A stretch of DNA of 64,000 nt, taken from Nitrosomonas eutropha. Its GTDB lineage: Bacteria > Pseudomonadota > Gammaproteobacteria > Burkholderiales > Nitrosomonadaceae. Within the stretch, counting starts at the first letter, position 1; every line of letters starts with the position of its first letter. The position numbers were made by a program, and so were the translations under genes. The stretch covers positions 1 to 64,000 of the forward strand of contig NZ_QICQ01000004.1 of assembly GCF_003201195.1 (NCBI RefSeq), in the 5' to 3' direction. Of the stretch, positions 16,357 through 24,921 are shown in pieces. Under the pieces are notes generated by a model, which had not been told where the DNA came from, searched no databases, and saw only the letters and a list, made by a program, of their open reading frames with translations.

Positions 16357-19017
16357 TTAAACCTTGACCGGTTCGGGTTTTTCCGGATCGATCGCAAAGG
16401 CCCGGATTGCCTTGGTTACCTCTGATGCCGAAATTTTTTCTTCATCCGCCAATGCCTTGAGCGCCGCAACTACGACGTAATGACGATCCACTTCAAAGAA
16501 GTGTCTTAGTTTCTCGCGTGTATCCGAGCGACCGAATCCATCCGTACCTAGTACGCGGTAACGATTCGGAATGAATTCCCGGATCTGATCGGCAACTATT
16601 TTCATGTAATCGGTCGAGGCAATAACAGGCCCTTCACGATCTTTCAGACAGGTTTCTACATACGATAGTCTGGCTGGCTCGTCTGGATGAAGCAGATTCC
16701 AACGTGAAACGCTAAGTGCTTCCCGCCGTAACTGGTTAAAGCTGGTGACACTCCAGATATCCGCTGAGATTTTGTAATCTTTTTCCAGAATATCTGCCGC
16801 AGCGATTACTTCTCGTAAAATCGTTCCGGAGCCTAGTAATTGCACATGCAATTTGCTGTTATGTTTATTCCCGTTACGGAACAGGTACATACCCTTCAGA
16901 ATGCCTTGCTCGGCACCCTTGGGCATTTCCGGGTGCGAGTAATTTTCGTTCATCACGGTGATGTAGTAATAGACGTCTTCCTGCTCCTGGTACATGCGGC
17001 GTAGGCCATCCTGAATGATAACCGTAAGTTCATAAGAAAAAGTAGGGTCGTAGGATACACAGTTTGGAATGGTGGAGGCGGCCAGGTGACTGTGGCCATC
17101 CGCATGCTGCAATCCTTCACCATTCAGCGTGGTACGACCGGCAGTTCCCCCCAGCAGGAAGCCGCGACAGCGCATGTCGCCCGCCGCCCAGGCAAGATCA
17201 CCCACCCGCTGGAAACCGAACATCGAGTAGAAAATATAGCACGGGATCATTTGCACACCATGTGTACTATAGGCAGTCGCCGCAGCCATCCATGATGCCA
17301 TTGCCCCTGCTTCATTGATTCCTTCTTGCAGGATTTGTCCGCTTCTGTCTTCTTTGTAGTACATCAGTTGATCGGCATCTTCCGGAGTATAAAGCTGACC
17401 TACTGATGACCAAATGCCCAGCTGCCGAAACATGCCTTCCATACCGAATGTACGCGATTCGTCCGCTACGATCGGCACCACGTGCTTACCGATGTTTTTA
17501 TCTTTTACCAGGATGTTGAGTATGCGCACAAATACCATTGTGGTGGAGGATTCACGCCCCTCACCGCTTGCTTTGAGTAATGTCTCGAATGCGGATAACG
17601 GTGGTACTTGCAGAGCTTCGGCCTTGCGGCGTCGGCGATGAATGAAACCTCCCATTGCTTGCTGCCGCTCACGCATATAGTTGTATTCAGGCGAACCTTC
17701 TTCAAACTTGAGATAGGGTATCTCGTCAATTTTGTCATCCGGTACTGGCAGTCCAAAACGATCTCGAAATGCCTTCAGCGAGGTCGTACCCATTTTTTTC
17801 TGTTGGTGAGTGATATTTTGCGCCTCACCGGCCTCACCCATACCGTAACCCTTGATCGTTTTGGTCAGTATCACGGTTGGTTGGCCGGTGTGTTTCATTG
17901 CTTCACTGTAGGCAGCGTAAACCTTGTGAGGATCATGGCCCCCCCGATTTAATCGCCAGATATCGTCGTCAGACATGCTGGCGACCATCTCCAGCAGTTC
18001 CGGATATTTTCCGAAGAAGTGCTGGCGCACGTAAGCACCGTCACGTGATTTGAAAGCCTGGTATTCACCATCGACGCATTCCATCATGCGTTGTTGCAGT
18101 AATCCCTTGGTATCTTTTGCCAGCAAAGGATCCCAGTAGGAACCCCATATAACCTTGATTACGTGCCAGCCAGCGCCACGAAAGGTACTTTCCAGCTCCT
18201 GGATAATCTTGCCATTTCCTCGCACCGGCCCATCAAGACGCTGCAGATTACAGTTGATAATAAAAATTAGGTTGTCAAGTTTTTCACGAGCCCCCAAGGA
18301 AACTGCCCCCAGAGATTCCGGTTCATCCATTTCGCCGTCACCCATGAGAGCCCAGACCTTACGGTCATCGGTTTTAGCCAGGTTGCGCGCCCCAAGGTAT
18401 TTCATGAAGCGTGCCTGATAGATCGCCATAAGTGGCCCCAGGCCCATCGAGACAGTGGGAAATTGCCAGAAATCCGGCATGAGCCATGGATGAGGATAAG
18501 AAGAAAGACTGTTGCTGTCGTCTACTTCTTGGCGAAAATTATCCATTTGCTCGAGAGTTAGTTCATCTAACAGAAAAGCACGAGCATAAATACCAGGAGA
18601 AGAGTGGCCCTGTACGTAAACCAGATCTCCTTCTTTCTGTTCACTGGCAGCGCGCCAGAAATGGTTGTAGCCGACATCATAGAGCGTAGCTGCTGAGGCA
18701 AAGCTCGCAATATGGCCGCCAACGTTGGTATGGCGGTTGGCGCGTAATACCATTGCTGCTGCATTCCAGCGAATGTAGGAGCGGATACGATGCTCTAGCG
18801 CGTGGTTACCGGGTGAACGTTCTTCTCTACCAGTTGGAATAGTGTTGATGTAAGCGGTGTTAGCGCTATAGGGCAGGTAGGCGCCGGTGCGGCGCGTTTT
18901 TTCCACCAATTTTTCCAGTAGAAAATGAGCGCGCTCAGCCCCTTCGTTAATTAGCACCGTTTCCAGGGCATCCAGCCATTCCTGTGTTTCCTGGGGGTCG
19001 ATATCCAGTGGATCCAT
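16357..19017 (-). CDS. aceE: Pyruvate dehydrogenase E1 (homodimeric type)
   Basis: The 886 residues match the 887 of E. coli AceE. The thiamine-diphosphate motif starts at GDGEMDEPES near residue 229, with the N-terminal region HIASFASAATLYDVGYNHFW and the later GTAGRTTLNGEGLQHADGHS loop (about 640-660), both typical of homodimeric E1. It decarboxylates pyruvate and acetylates the lipoyl group of AceF. folD lies 41 bases upstream on the same strand, so folD-aceE-aceF is probably one operon. No pdhR-like regulator is present next to it. Confidence 0.97.
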   Translation of the reverse strand: MDPLDIDPQETQEWLDALETVLINEGAERAHFLLEKLVEKTRRTGAYLPYSANTAYINTIPTGREERSPGNHALEHRIRSYIRWNAAAMVLRANRHTNVGGHIASFASAATLYDVGYNHFWRAASEQKEGDLVYVQGHSSPGIYARAFLLDELTLEQMDNFRQEVDDSNSLSSYPHPWLMPDFWQFPTVSMGLGPLMAIYQARFMKYLGARNLAKTDDRKVWALMGDGEMDEPESLGAVSLGAREKLDNLIFIINCNLQRLDGPVRGNGKIIQELESTFRGAGWHVIKVIWGSYWDPLLAKDTKGLLQQRMMECVDGEYQAFKSRDGAYVRQHFFGKYPELLEMVASMSDDDIWRLNRGGHDPHKVYAAYSEAMKHTGQPTVILTKTIKGYGMGEAGEAQNITHQQKKMGTTSLKAFRDRFGLPVPDDKIDEIPYLKFEEGSPEYNYMRERQQAMGGFIHRRRRKAEALQVPPLSAFETLLKASGEGRESSTTMVFVRILNILVKDKNIGKHVVPIVADESRTFGMEGMFRQLGIWSSVGQLYTPEDADQLMYYKEDRSGQILQEGINEAGAMASWMAAATAYSTHGVQMIPCYIFYSMFGFQRVGDLAWAAGDMRCRGFLLGGTAGRTTLNGEGLQHADGHSHLAASTIPNCVSYDPTFSYELTVIIQDGLRRMYQEQEDVYYYITVMNENYSHPEMPKGAEQGILKGMYLFRNGNKHNSKLHVQLLGSGTILREVIAAADILEKDYKISADIWSVTSFNQLRREALSVSRWNLLHPDEPARLSYVETCLKDREGPVIASTDYMKIVADQIREFIPNRYRVLGTDGFGRSDTREKLRHFFEVDRHYVVVAALKALADEEKISASEVTKAIRAFAIDPEKPEPVKV

Positions 19018-19058
19018 ATTGGGGTCTGCTCCCTGTTTACAAGTCTACAAGTTCAAGA

Positions 19059-19946
19059 TTACTGCATAGAACCGCACCGAGCTTCAATCTGAGCTTTTGC
19101 TTTCGCGTGTTCCGCAGCTTCGATAGTATTATTCATCAGCATTGTGATAGTCATCGGTCCCACTCCACCTGGAACCGGTGTGATATATCCTGCTTTTTCT
19201 TTTACGCCTGAGAATTCGACATCACCACAAAGCTGTCCATCTGCCAGACGATTAATACCGACATCGATTACAGTTGCACCTGTCCTGATCATATCACTTG
19301 TCAGTAAATTTGCTTTGCCTGTGGCCATTACGATAATGTCGGCGCTGCGGGTGTGGCTGGCTAGTTCCCGAGTTTGTGAGGTGCAAATTGTGACAGTTGC
19401 GCCCTGTTCCAGCAGCATGAGCGCCATCGGTTTTCCGACAATATTGCTGCGCCCGACAACAACTGCGTGTTGCCCCTGAAGCGGGATGCCATATTCCGCC
19501 AGCATTTTCATGACGCCAAAGGGAGTGCACGGACGAAACAAGGCGTGTCCTGTTGCCAATGCGCCTACATTACAGGGGTGAAATCCGTCTACATCCTTTT
19601 CAATTGCTATGGCGGCAATGACTTCATTCATCTGGATATGGCTGGGTAAAGGCAATTGCACCAGAATACCGTGAATTTCGGGGTTAGCGTTCAAATCCTG
19701 TATCTGCCGTAATATAATTTTCTGGGGAGTATCAGCAGAGAAATTAAAAACCTTGGAGTGGATACCCAATTCTCCACAGGTTCTTGCCTTGTTGCGAACA
19801 TATACGGAAGATGCCGGATTGTCTCCTGCCAGAATAACTGCCAGGCCGGGTTGCATCCATGTTTCCGAGAGGATTCGGATACGTTGTTTCAGTTCTTCGC
19901 GTAGTTTGCTTGCGATAAAATTACCGCTGATAATCGTTGCACTCAT
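19059..19946 (-). CDS. folD: Bifunctional methylenetetrahydrofolate dehydrogenase/cyclohydrolase FolD
   Basis: The 295-residue enzyme interconverts 5,10-methylene-, methenyl- and 10-formyl-tetrahydrofolate with NADP. The active-site Tyr/Lys region is [16 protein letters not shown] (residues about 48-63). The substrate loop is [12 protein letters not shown], and the Rossmann motif [14 protein letters not shown] is near 165. The C-terminal [15 protein letters not shown] is the family signature. Some 20 extra residues follow at the end. It is the first gene of the unit leading into aceE, a link between one-carbon and pyruvate metabolism with no obvious regulatory meaning. Confidence 0.96.
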   Translation of the reverse strand: MSATIISGNFIASKLREELKQRIRILSETWMQPGLAVILAGDNPASSVYVRNKARTCGELGIHSKVFNFSADTPQKIILRQIQDLNANPEIHGILVQLPLPSHIQMNEVIAAIAIEKDVDGFHPCNVGALATGHALFRPCTPFGVMKMLAEYGIPLQGQHAVVVGRSNIVGKPMALMLLEQGATVTICTSQTRELASHTRSADIIVMATGKANLLTSDMIRTGATVIDVGINRLADGQLCGDVEFSGVKEKAGYITPVPGGVGPMTITMLMNNTIEAAEHAKAKAQIEARCGSMQ

Positions 19947-20083
19947 AAAATTCAGGAGATATCGAATAGAGCAGGTAAATAGCCTGCTTAAATCAGTAGG
20001 GCTGATTTAGGAAATTTTCGCCAAAATGTTTTTTTCCTGGCAAATTTTTTTTACGTTTCTGCTCTTCTCCAAGGGCTACTCAG

Positions 20084-20743
20084 TTAAAGAGGCGGAGTTT
20101 TGGAGCGTTTGCCTCTTTTTGTTTTGTAGCGATAAATCAAGAGGCCAATCAGGAACACGGGCGTTATGAACAGAAATGCCGTCAGTAACCCGATCGCCAG
20201 AATGGTGACGCCATCGCTTTCCGGAAGATAGATTGTTACGAACCATACACCAGCCATGGCAAAGAGCAAACCACCCAGCAATAAAATGATTTTTCCTTGA
20301 TCATAGGAGTGCCAGAGTCCTTTTGATACTCTGGCTTCACCGACATAATGATCAAAGACCTCAGCCAGGCTATGATCACCGGGTTTTGATTCATAGCCCA
20401 ATGCGAGTGCCAGCGCTTCATCACCATCCTCCAGTACAGACATTTTTCTGACGAATACAGCCTGCTTTTTGGCGCGGTTGGATTTGACACCATCCTTGAC
20501 CATCATATGGTACAGCGCTTGAAATGCCTTTTCTTGTGCATCTGCTGTGGTTGCTTCGTATTGATCATAAAACTGCTGCATGACACCAACGAGATAAAGC
20601 TGAATAGTCAAATTTTTGAATTGCGGTGCAAAATCATATTTTTTATCTTTAACAAGCGGCAGTTGCTCTGCTAAAATTTCTTTTGTGTGCTTGATGCAGG
20701 CATCAAGTATCTCTTCCTCGAATTTTTCTTCTGTATTTTCCAT
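20084..20743 (-). CDS. Conserved-looking membrane protein of unknown function
   Basis: I do not recognise the family of this 219-residue protein. Residues 1-145 are soluble and charged, with helical segments (KEILAEQLPLVKDKKYDF, AFQALYHMMVKDGVKSNR). Two transmembrane helices follow at about 152-172 (IILLLGGLLFAMAGVWFVTIYL) and 180-205 (VTILAIGLLTAFLFITPVFLIGLLI), and the tail is strongly basic (RYKTKRGKRSK). The large N-terminal part is probably cytoplasmic by the positive-inside rule. The gene stands between divergent argS and folD with its own space on both sides. Confidence 0.75.
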   Translation of the reverse strand: MENTEEKFEEEILDACIKHTKEILAEQLPLVKDKKYDFAPQFKNLTIQLYLVGVMQQFYDQYEATTADAQEKAFQALYHMMVKDGVKSNRAKKQAVFVRKMSVLEDGDEALALALGYESKPGDHSLAEVFDHYVGEARVSKGLWHSYDQGKIILLLGGLLFAMAGVWFVTIYLPESDGVTILAIGLLTAFLFITPVFLIGLLIYRYKTKRGKRSKTPPL

Positions 20744-20958
20744 TGTGAGCCGATCAGGATTTTCGTCCTTTGCGATAACAGTTTTAATTTCTCATTATAT
20801 ACTGGCTGGATAACACATGAAATCCACAAATCCTGAAAAGTAAAAGTAAGTCCAAGGAAGGTTCGAGCAAATGGGGAGCCTTTGCCAAGGCTCTCCGGGC
20901 AGGTTTTCGGATTCAATCTGTTCATCAAAACACGCAAACAAGTTTGCAGGCAAGCCGT

Positions 20959-20964
20959 TATAAT
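20959..20964 (+). promoter_or_regulatory. Candidate -10 box of argS
   Basis: TATAAT, identical to the sigma-70 -10 consensus, lies 28 bases before ATG 20992. No good -35 element stands 17 bases upstream. If used, transcription would begin after an upstream in-frame TTG (20944), which supports the ATG as the argS start. Confidence 0.4.
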
Positions 20965-20991
20965 GCGGACTTACCGAAATACTTTCCTGTC

Positions 20992-22752
20992 ATGGCTACA
21001 ACAATTCCCTTCGATTTTAGATCTCATTGTGTACAGCTGCTTGCTCAAGCAGTGAAACAAGTTCTTCCAGAAGAAACAGAGATACACATCGAGTTGCAGC
21101 GCCCCAAACAGATGGATCATGGCGATTATTCCACTAATCTGGCCATGAAACTGGCTAAACGTTTACGCCGGAATCCACTTGAGCTGGCAAAGGTGCTGAT
21201 TGGAGCCTTGCCAGATTCTCCTTATGTGGGAAAAACAGTTGTTGCTGGTGGCGGGTTTGTTAACTTTTTTCTGAAGAAAACAGCGAAACAGCAATTTTTA
21301 CTTACAGTGTTGCAGGCGGCTGATTCATTCGGACATAGTAAACTGGGGGCAGGAAAAACCATCCAGATTGAGTTTGTATCCGCTAATCCGACCGGGCCGT
21401 TGCATGTTGGCCATGGTCGTGGGGCAGCGTTTGGTGCCAGCCTGGCCAATATTATGGCTGCGGCAGGATATGCTGTTACACGCGAGTTTTATGTTAACGA
21501 TGCCGGTCGCCAAATGGATATTCTGGCTTTGTCAACATGGCTGCGTTACCTTGATTTATGTGGTATCGCTCTTCCGTTTCCCAGCAATGCTTATCAAGGG
21601 CGATATGTTGTTGATATGGCGCTGGAAATACATAGGATACACGGCGATCGCTATGCTCATTACTCTGATTCTCCGACGCAACAGCTGGCTGAAATCAATG
21701 CTAAAGCGGCTGCTGACGGAGAAGACGAATACCTGGACAATCTTATCACCGCGGCAAAGTCTATTCTTGGTGAGGATTATGCCTATCTCCACAATTTTGT
21801 TCTGACGGAGCAGTTGAATGATTGCCGAAATGACTTGATGGAATTTGGTGTCGAGTTTGAAAACTGGTTTTCAGAACAATCATTGTTCGATAGCGGGATG
21901 GTAGCGCGTGCTGTACAGTTGCTGGATGATAAAAAGCTGCTGTATCGGCAAGACGGTGCGCTTTGGTTCCAATCTACCGGATTTGGTGATGAGAAAGATC
22001 GGGTTGTGCAGCGGGAGAATGGTCAGTATACATACTTTGCATCTGATATTGCCTACCACCTCAGCAAATATGAACGTGGTTTTGATTACATGCTGAATAT
22101 TTGGGGTGCGGATCATCATGGCTATATTTCCCGGGTAAAAGGCGCTATTGAAGCACTGTCTCTTGATTCAGATAAACTTGAAATAGCGCTGGTTCAGTTT
22201 GCTGTCCTGTATCGGGATGGCAATAAAATTTCCATGTCCACCCGGTCGGGGGAATTTGTTACATTAAGACAATTACGTCAGGAAGTGGGTAACGACGCAG
22301 CCCGTTTTTTTTATGTGCTGCGTAAAAGTGACCAGCATCTGGATTTTGATCTTGATCTGGCCAAATCACAAAGTAACGATAATCCTGTCTACTATGTGCA
22401 ATATGCGCATGCTCGTATCTGCAGCGTACTTGAGCAGTGGGGAGGGGCAGTGGATATATTTGGCAGGGCAGAAACGGAATTGCTAACTAATCCAGCTGAG
22501 TTGGTGCTTCTACAGAAAATAATTGATTTTCCGGATACTATCGAAGCAGCAGCAAAGGAACACGCTCCTCATCTTATTGCATTTTTTTTGCGAGAATTGG
22601 CAAGCGAATTTCATAGTTACTACAATTCGACGCGTTTCCTCATTCCGGATGAAGCGCTTAAAATAGCAAGATTGGCGCTGATTTCAGCCGTTTGCCAAGT
22701 GTTATCAAAAGGGTTGTCGTTGCTGGGGGTAACTTCGCCCCGCAAGATGTAG
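20992..22752 (+). CDS. argS: Arginyl-tRNA synthetase
   Basis: The 586-residue class I synthetase starts at ATG 20992; an in-frame TTG at 20944 is rejected because the candidate -10 box overlaps it. The N-terminal Add1 domain (residues 1-110) recognises the tRNA elbow. The HIGH-like motif is SANPTGPLHVGHGRGAAFG near residue 130. The KMSKS region is relaxed as GNKISMSTRSGEFVTL, as is common in bacterial ArgRS. The C-terminal anticodon-binding domain ends ALISAVCQVLSKGLSLLGV. It charges tRNA-Arg. The SPOR protein gene starts 23 bases after its stop, and dsbA follows that. Confidence 0.97.
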   Translation: MATTIPFDFRSHCVQLLAQAVKQVLPEETEIHIELQRPKQMDHGDYSTNLAMKLAKRLRRNPLELAKVLIGALPDSPYVGKTVVAGGGFVNFFLKKTAKQQFLLTVLQAADSFGHSKLGAGKTIQIEFVSANPTGPLHVGHGRGAAFGASLANIMAAAGYAVTREFYVNDAGRQMDILALSTWLRYLDLCGIALPFPSNAYQGRYVVDMALEIHRIHGDRYAHYSDSPTQQLAEINAKAAADGEDEYLDNLITAAKSILGEDYAYLHNFVLTEQLNDCRNDLMEFGVEFENWFSEQSLFDSGMVARAVQLLDDKKLLYRQDGALWFQSTGFGDEKDRVVQRENGQYTYFASDIAYHLSKYERGFDYMLNIWGADHHGYISRVKGAIEALSLDSDKLEIALVQFAVLYRDGNKISMSTRSGEFVTLRQLRQEVGNDAARFFYVLRKSDQHLDFDLDLAKSQSNDNPVYYVQYAHARICSVLEQWGGAVDIFGRAETELLTNPAELVLLQKIIDFPDTIEAAAKEHAPHLIAFFLRELASEFHSYYNSTRFLIPDEALKIARLALISAVCQVLSKGLSLLGVTSPRKM

Positions 22753-22775
22753 CTGAATGGAATACGGAAAGATTG

Positions 22776-23441
22776 ATGAGTCGGGATTATAAATCCAGAA
22801 ATTCGGTAAAAACACGAAAGAACGGTAGTTCTTTATGGCTTGGCTTATTTGTTGGCTATACCTTGGGCCTGGTAAGCGCTATCGGGGTGTGGCTATACAT
22901 TAGCCAGGCTCCCAGCCCATTCCTTACCCAGGGGAAAGAGACTCAGAGCCAGTCATCCGGGAAGTCCGCACGGCAATCGTCGCCGCCGTTATCAGCAGAA
23001 AAAAAGATCCCGCCCCAGACAAATCAGGCGGAAACGAGTGGATCACGCTTTGATTTCTATAAAATCTTGCCGGGGATTGAGGAGCCTCCAGCCGAGGATA
23101 CATTCGATCTTGCGCCACTGCCGCCAACTGCTGCGGTAACCAAGAAAACTCCGGAGAAATTGCCCGAAAGAATACCTGAAAAAGCTGCTGTGACCAAGGA
23201 CCAGTACTACTTGCAGGCGGGTTCCTTCAAAAACGCTGGGGATGCTGAGAGAATGAAGGCTGAACTCGCTATGCTGGGCATTATTGCTTCGGTTCAGCTC
23301 GGAAGATCTGATAGTAATGTGCTTGTACACCGCGTACGGGTTGGCCCATTTACTAAAATGGAAGAGCTGGACAGGGTTCGTGCCTCACTACAATCAAACG
23401 GGATAACGACAAGTCTTGTTCGCGCAGCGGGCAACAACTAG
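22776..23441 (+). CDS. SPOR-domain cell-division/envelope protein
   Basis: The product has 221 residues from ATG 22776 (ACGGAAAG before it); a longer frame reaching into argS is rejected. A basic cytoplasmic start leads to one transmembrane helix at about 21-43 (LWLGLFVGYTLGLVSAIGVWLY). A Pro/Ser-rich periplasmic linker follows, then a C-terminal SPOR domain (about 145-220, YYLQAGSFKNAGDAERMKAEL, VRVGPFTKMEEL). SPOR domains bind denuded glycan strands at the septum, so it is FtsN-like in layout. The argS-SPOR-dsbA order is known in betaproteobacteria. Confidence 0.88.
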   Translation: MSRDYKSRNSVKTRKNGSSLWLGLFVGYTLGLVSAIGVWLYISQAPSPFLTQGKETQSQSSGKSARQSSPPLSAEKKIPPQTNQAETSGSRFDFYKILPGIEEPPAEDTFDLAPLPPTAAVTKKTPEKLPERIPEKAAVTKDQYYLQAGSFKNAGDAERMKAELAMLGIIASVQLGRSDSNVLVHRVRVGPFTKMEELDRVRASLQSNGITTSLVRAAGNN

Positions 23442-23556
23442 GCACTGAATAACAAAGATCTCCAGCTGATATCGTTGTGTTGTTTGAAATAAGCTGGCTT
23501 TCTAGTATAAATTCCGTGAATATTCTTTCTGTCACTTTGAAAACGAGGAAAATTGG

Positions 23557-24210
23557 ATGAACGTAAAAAAAATTATCTGCTTTCTCTTGGGTTTTGTCGC
23601 TATAAACCTGGCAGGAATTCTAACTGTTCATGCAGAAATCATTGAAGGTAAGGATTACAAGGTGCTTTCAACGCCTCAGCTAACGGAAACCGAATCACAA
23701 CAAATTGAAGTCATCGAATTTTTCTGGTATGGCTGTCCTCATTGCAGTGATCTGAATCCCTATCTCGGCCGCTGGCTGGAAAGCAAGCCGGCTGATGTTG
23801 AATTTCGGTATGTTCCAGCAATTTTCCGTAATAACTGGGCACCTGCAGCCAGGCTTTTTTACGCAATAGAAAGTCTGGGTCTTGGTGAGATACTTCATGA
23901 CAAGATCTATCATGCCGTCCATCATGAAAAAACAGATTTGTCAAAAGAGGAGACTCTGTTTAACTGGATTGAACAGCAGGGGGTTGAGCGCGATAAATTC
24001 ATAGGTGCTTACAATTCATTTACTGTACAGAATCAGGCAAACAGAGCTGCTCAAATAACACGGCAATACCAGCTTACTGGTGTGCCGGCTCTGGTGATTG
24101 ATGGCAAATATCTGACCAGCGGGAAAGCAGGTGGTCTTCCACAGGATACAATTTCGGTTCTCAATCAGTTGATTGAAAAGGTTCGTGAAGAAAGGAAAAC
24201 TCGGCAGTAA
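23557..24210 (+). CDS. dsbA: Thiol:disulfide interchange protein DsbA
   Basis: The 217 residues begin with a Sec signal peptide (about 1-26, ICFLLGFVAINLAGILTVHA). The thioredoxin fold carries the active site C60-P-H-C63 in FFWYGCPHCSDL, and the cis-proline loop is TGVPALVIDG. The sequence CPHC is that of classical oxidising DsbA. It introduces disulfides into periplasmic proteins and is re-oxidised by DsbB, which is not in the window. AGGA stands before the ATG. The stop lies 9 bases from the end of the convergent STAS gene. Confidence 0.95.
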   Translation: MNVKKIICFLLGFVAINLAGILTVHAEIIEGKDYKVLSTPQLTETESQQIEVIEFFWYGCPHCSDLNPYLGRWLESKPADVEFRYVPAIFRNNWAPAARLFYAIESLGLGEILHDKIYHAVHHEKTDLSKEETLFNWIEQQGVERDKFIGAYNSFTVQNQANRAAQITRQYQLTGVPALVIDGKYLTSGKAGGLPQDTISVLNQLIEKVREERKTRQ

Positions 24211-24219
24211 TACCGGCTT

Positions 24220-24903
24220 TTATTCCCAGGATGGAGGTGAGATTCCGTAAAGAATCGCAAATTGGATTGCTTTTTCTTCAAAAGCTTTTCTGTTGTCTTG
24301 GAGGCGTTCATAGGCAAACAACACGTCCCATATCGCACGTGTGTTGGTGCTTGCCTCTGCTTTATTTTGCAGACTGGCGATAAAGTGATTTATCTGTTTC
24401 AGCTCAAGTTTGATACTTTCCCGGGTCATGGAGGAAAAAAGTTTTGCAAGCTTTCTGAGCCCGTCGTTATCAATTTCCTGTACGTTGGAAAAATCAAGCA
24501 ATATGTCGCCAGGAGAGCTGCGGCTACACTGGATAATCATATTAGCAGGTAATGTTTCTGCAGTAATTTTTTTCGGTATCTCAAATACAATTGGATTACT
24601 GGCTGCTTCTTCATTAAACCATCGAGTGTATTTCTGTTTCAAACCAGCAGATAGAGATACACCTGCTATATTTTTATATAATCTTTCTATTTTAGCCAAG
24701 TCATTTACCCGGTCAGTTGCCAGATAAAACATCGCCAGTAATTTCCACCCTGCTACATCTTCTACTTGTTCATTCTCCAGTAGTGATTCAAGTGCTTGCA
24801 TCTTTATTTGTGTTTCATTAACTATTCGCTGAATCTCCTCGACAGGATCGGGGGGGATTGCCCCGGGTGAGGTGAAATCAAGCAACAGGTTATCAGCACT
24901 CAT
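24220..24903 (-). CDS. STAS-domain protein with helical N-terminal region
   Basis: The 227 residues have no membrane segment or signal. Residues about 10-100 are helical and TPR-like (LLAMFYLATDRVNDLAKIERLYK). Residues about 100-200 resemble a STAS domain (IVFEIPKKITAETLP..., LLDFSNVQEIDNDGLRKLAKLF, where the usual phosphoacceptor Ser/Thr position reads Asp-Asn-Asp). STAS proteins act in anti-sigma antagonism, lipid transport (MlaB) or sulfate transporters. A lone cytoplasmic form with an acidic residue at the switch would be insensitive to phosphorylation, though my alignment is by eye. It lies 18 bases after spoT on the same strand and may be cotranscribed. Confidence 0.65.
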   Translation of the reverse strand: MSADNLLLDFTSPGAIPPDPVEEIQRIVNETQIKMQALESLLENEQVEDVAGWKLLAMFYLATDRVNDLAKIERLYKNIAGVSLSAGLKQKYTRWFNEEAASNPIVFEIPKKITAETLPANMIIQCSRSSPGDILLDFSNVQEIDNDGLRKLAKLFSSMTRESIKLELKQINHFIASLQNKAEASTNTRAIWDVLFAYERLQDNRKAFEEKAIQFAILYGISPPSWE

Positions 24904-24921
24904 TTTTATAGAGTAATTAAT

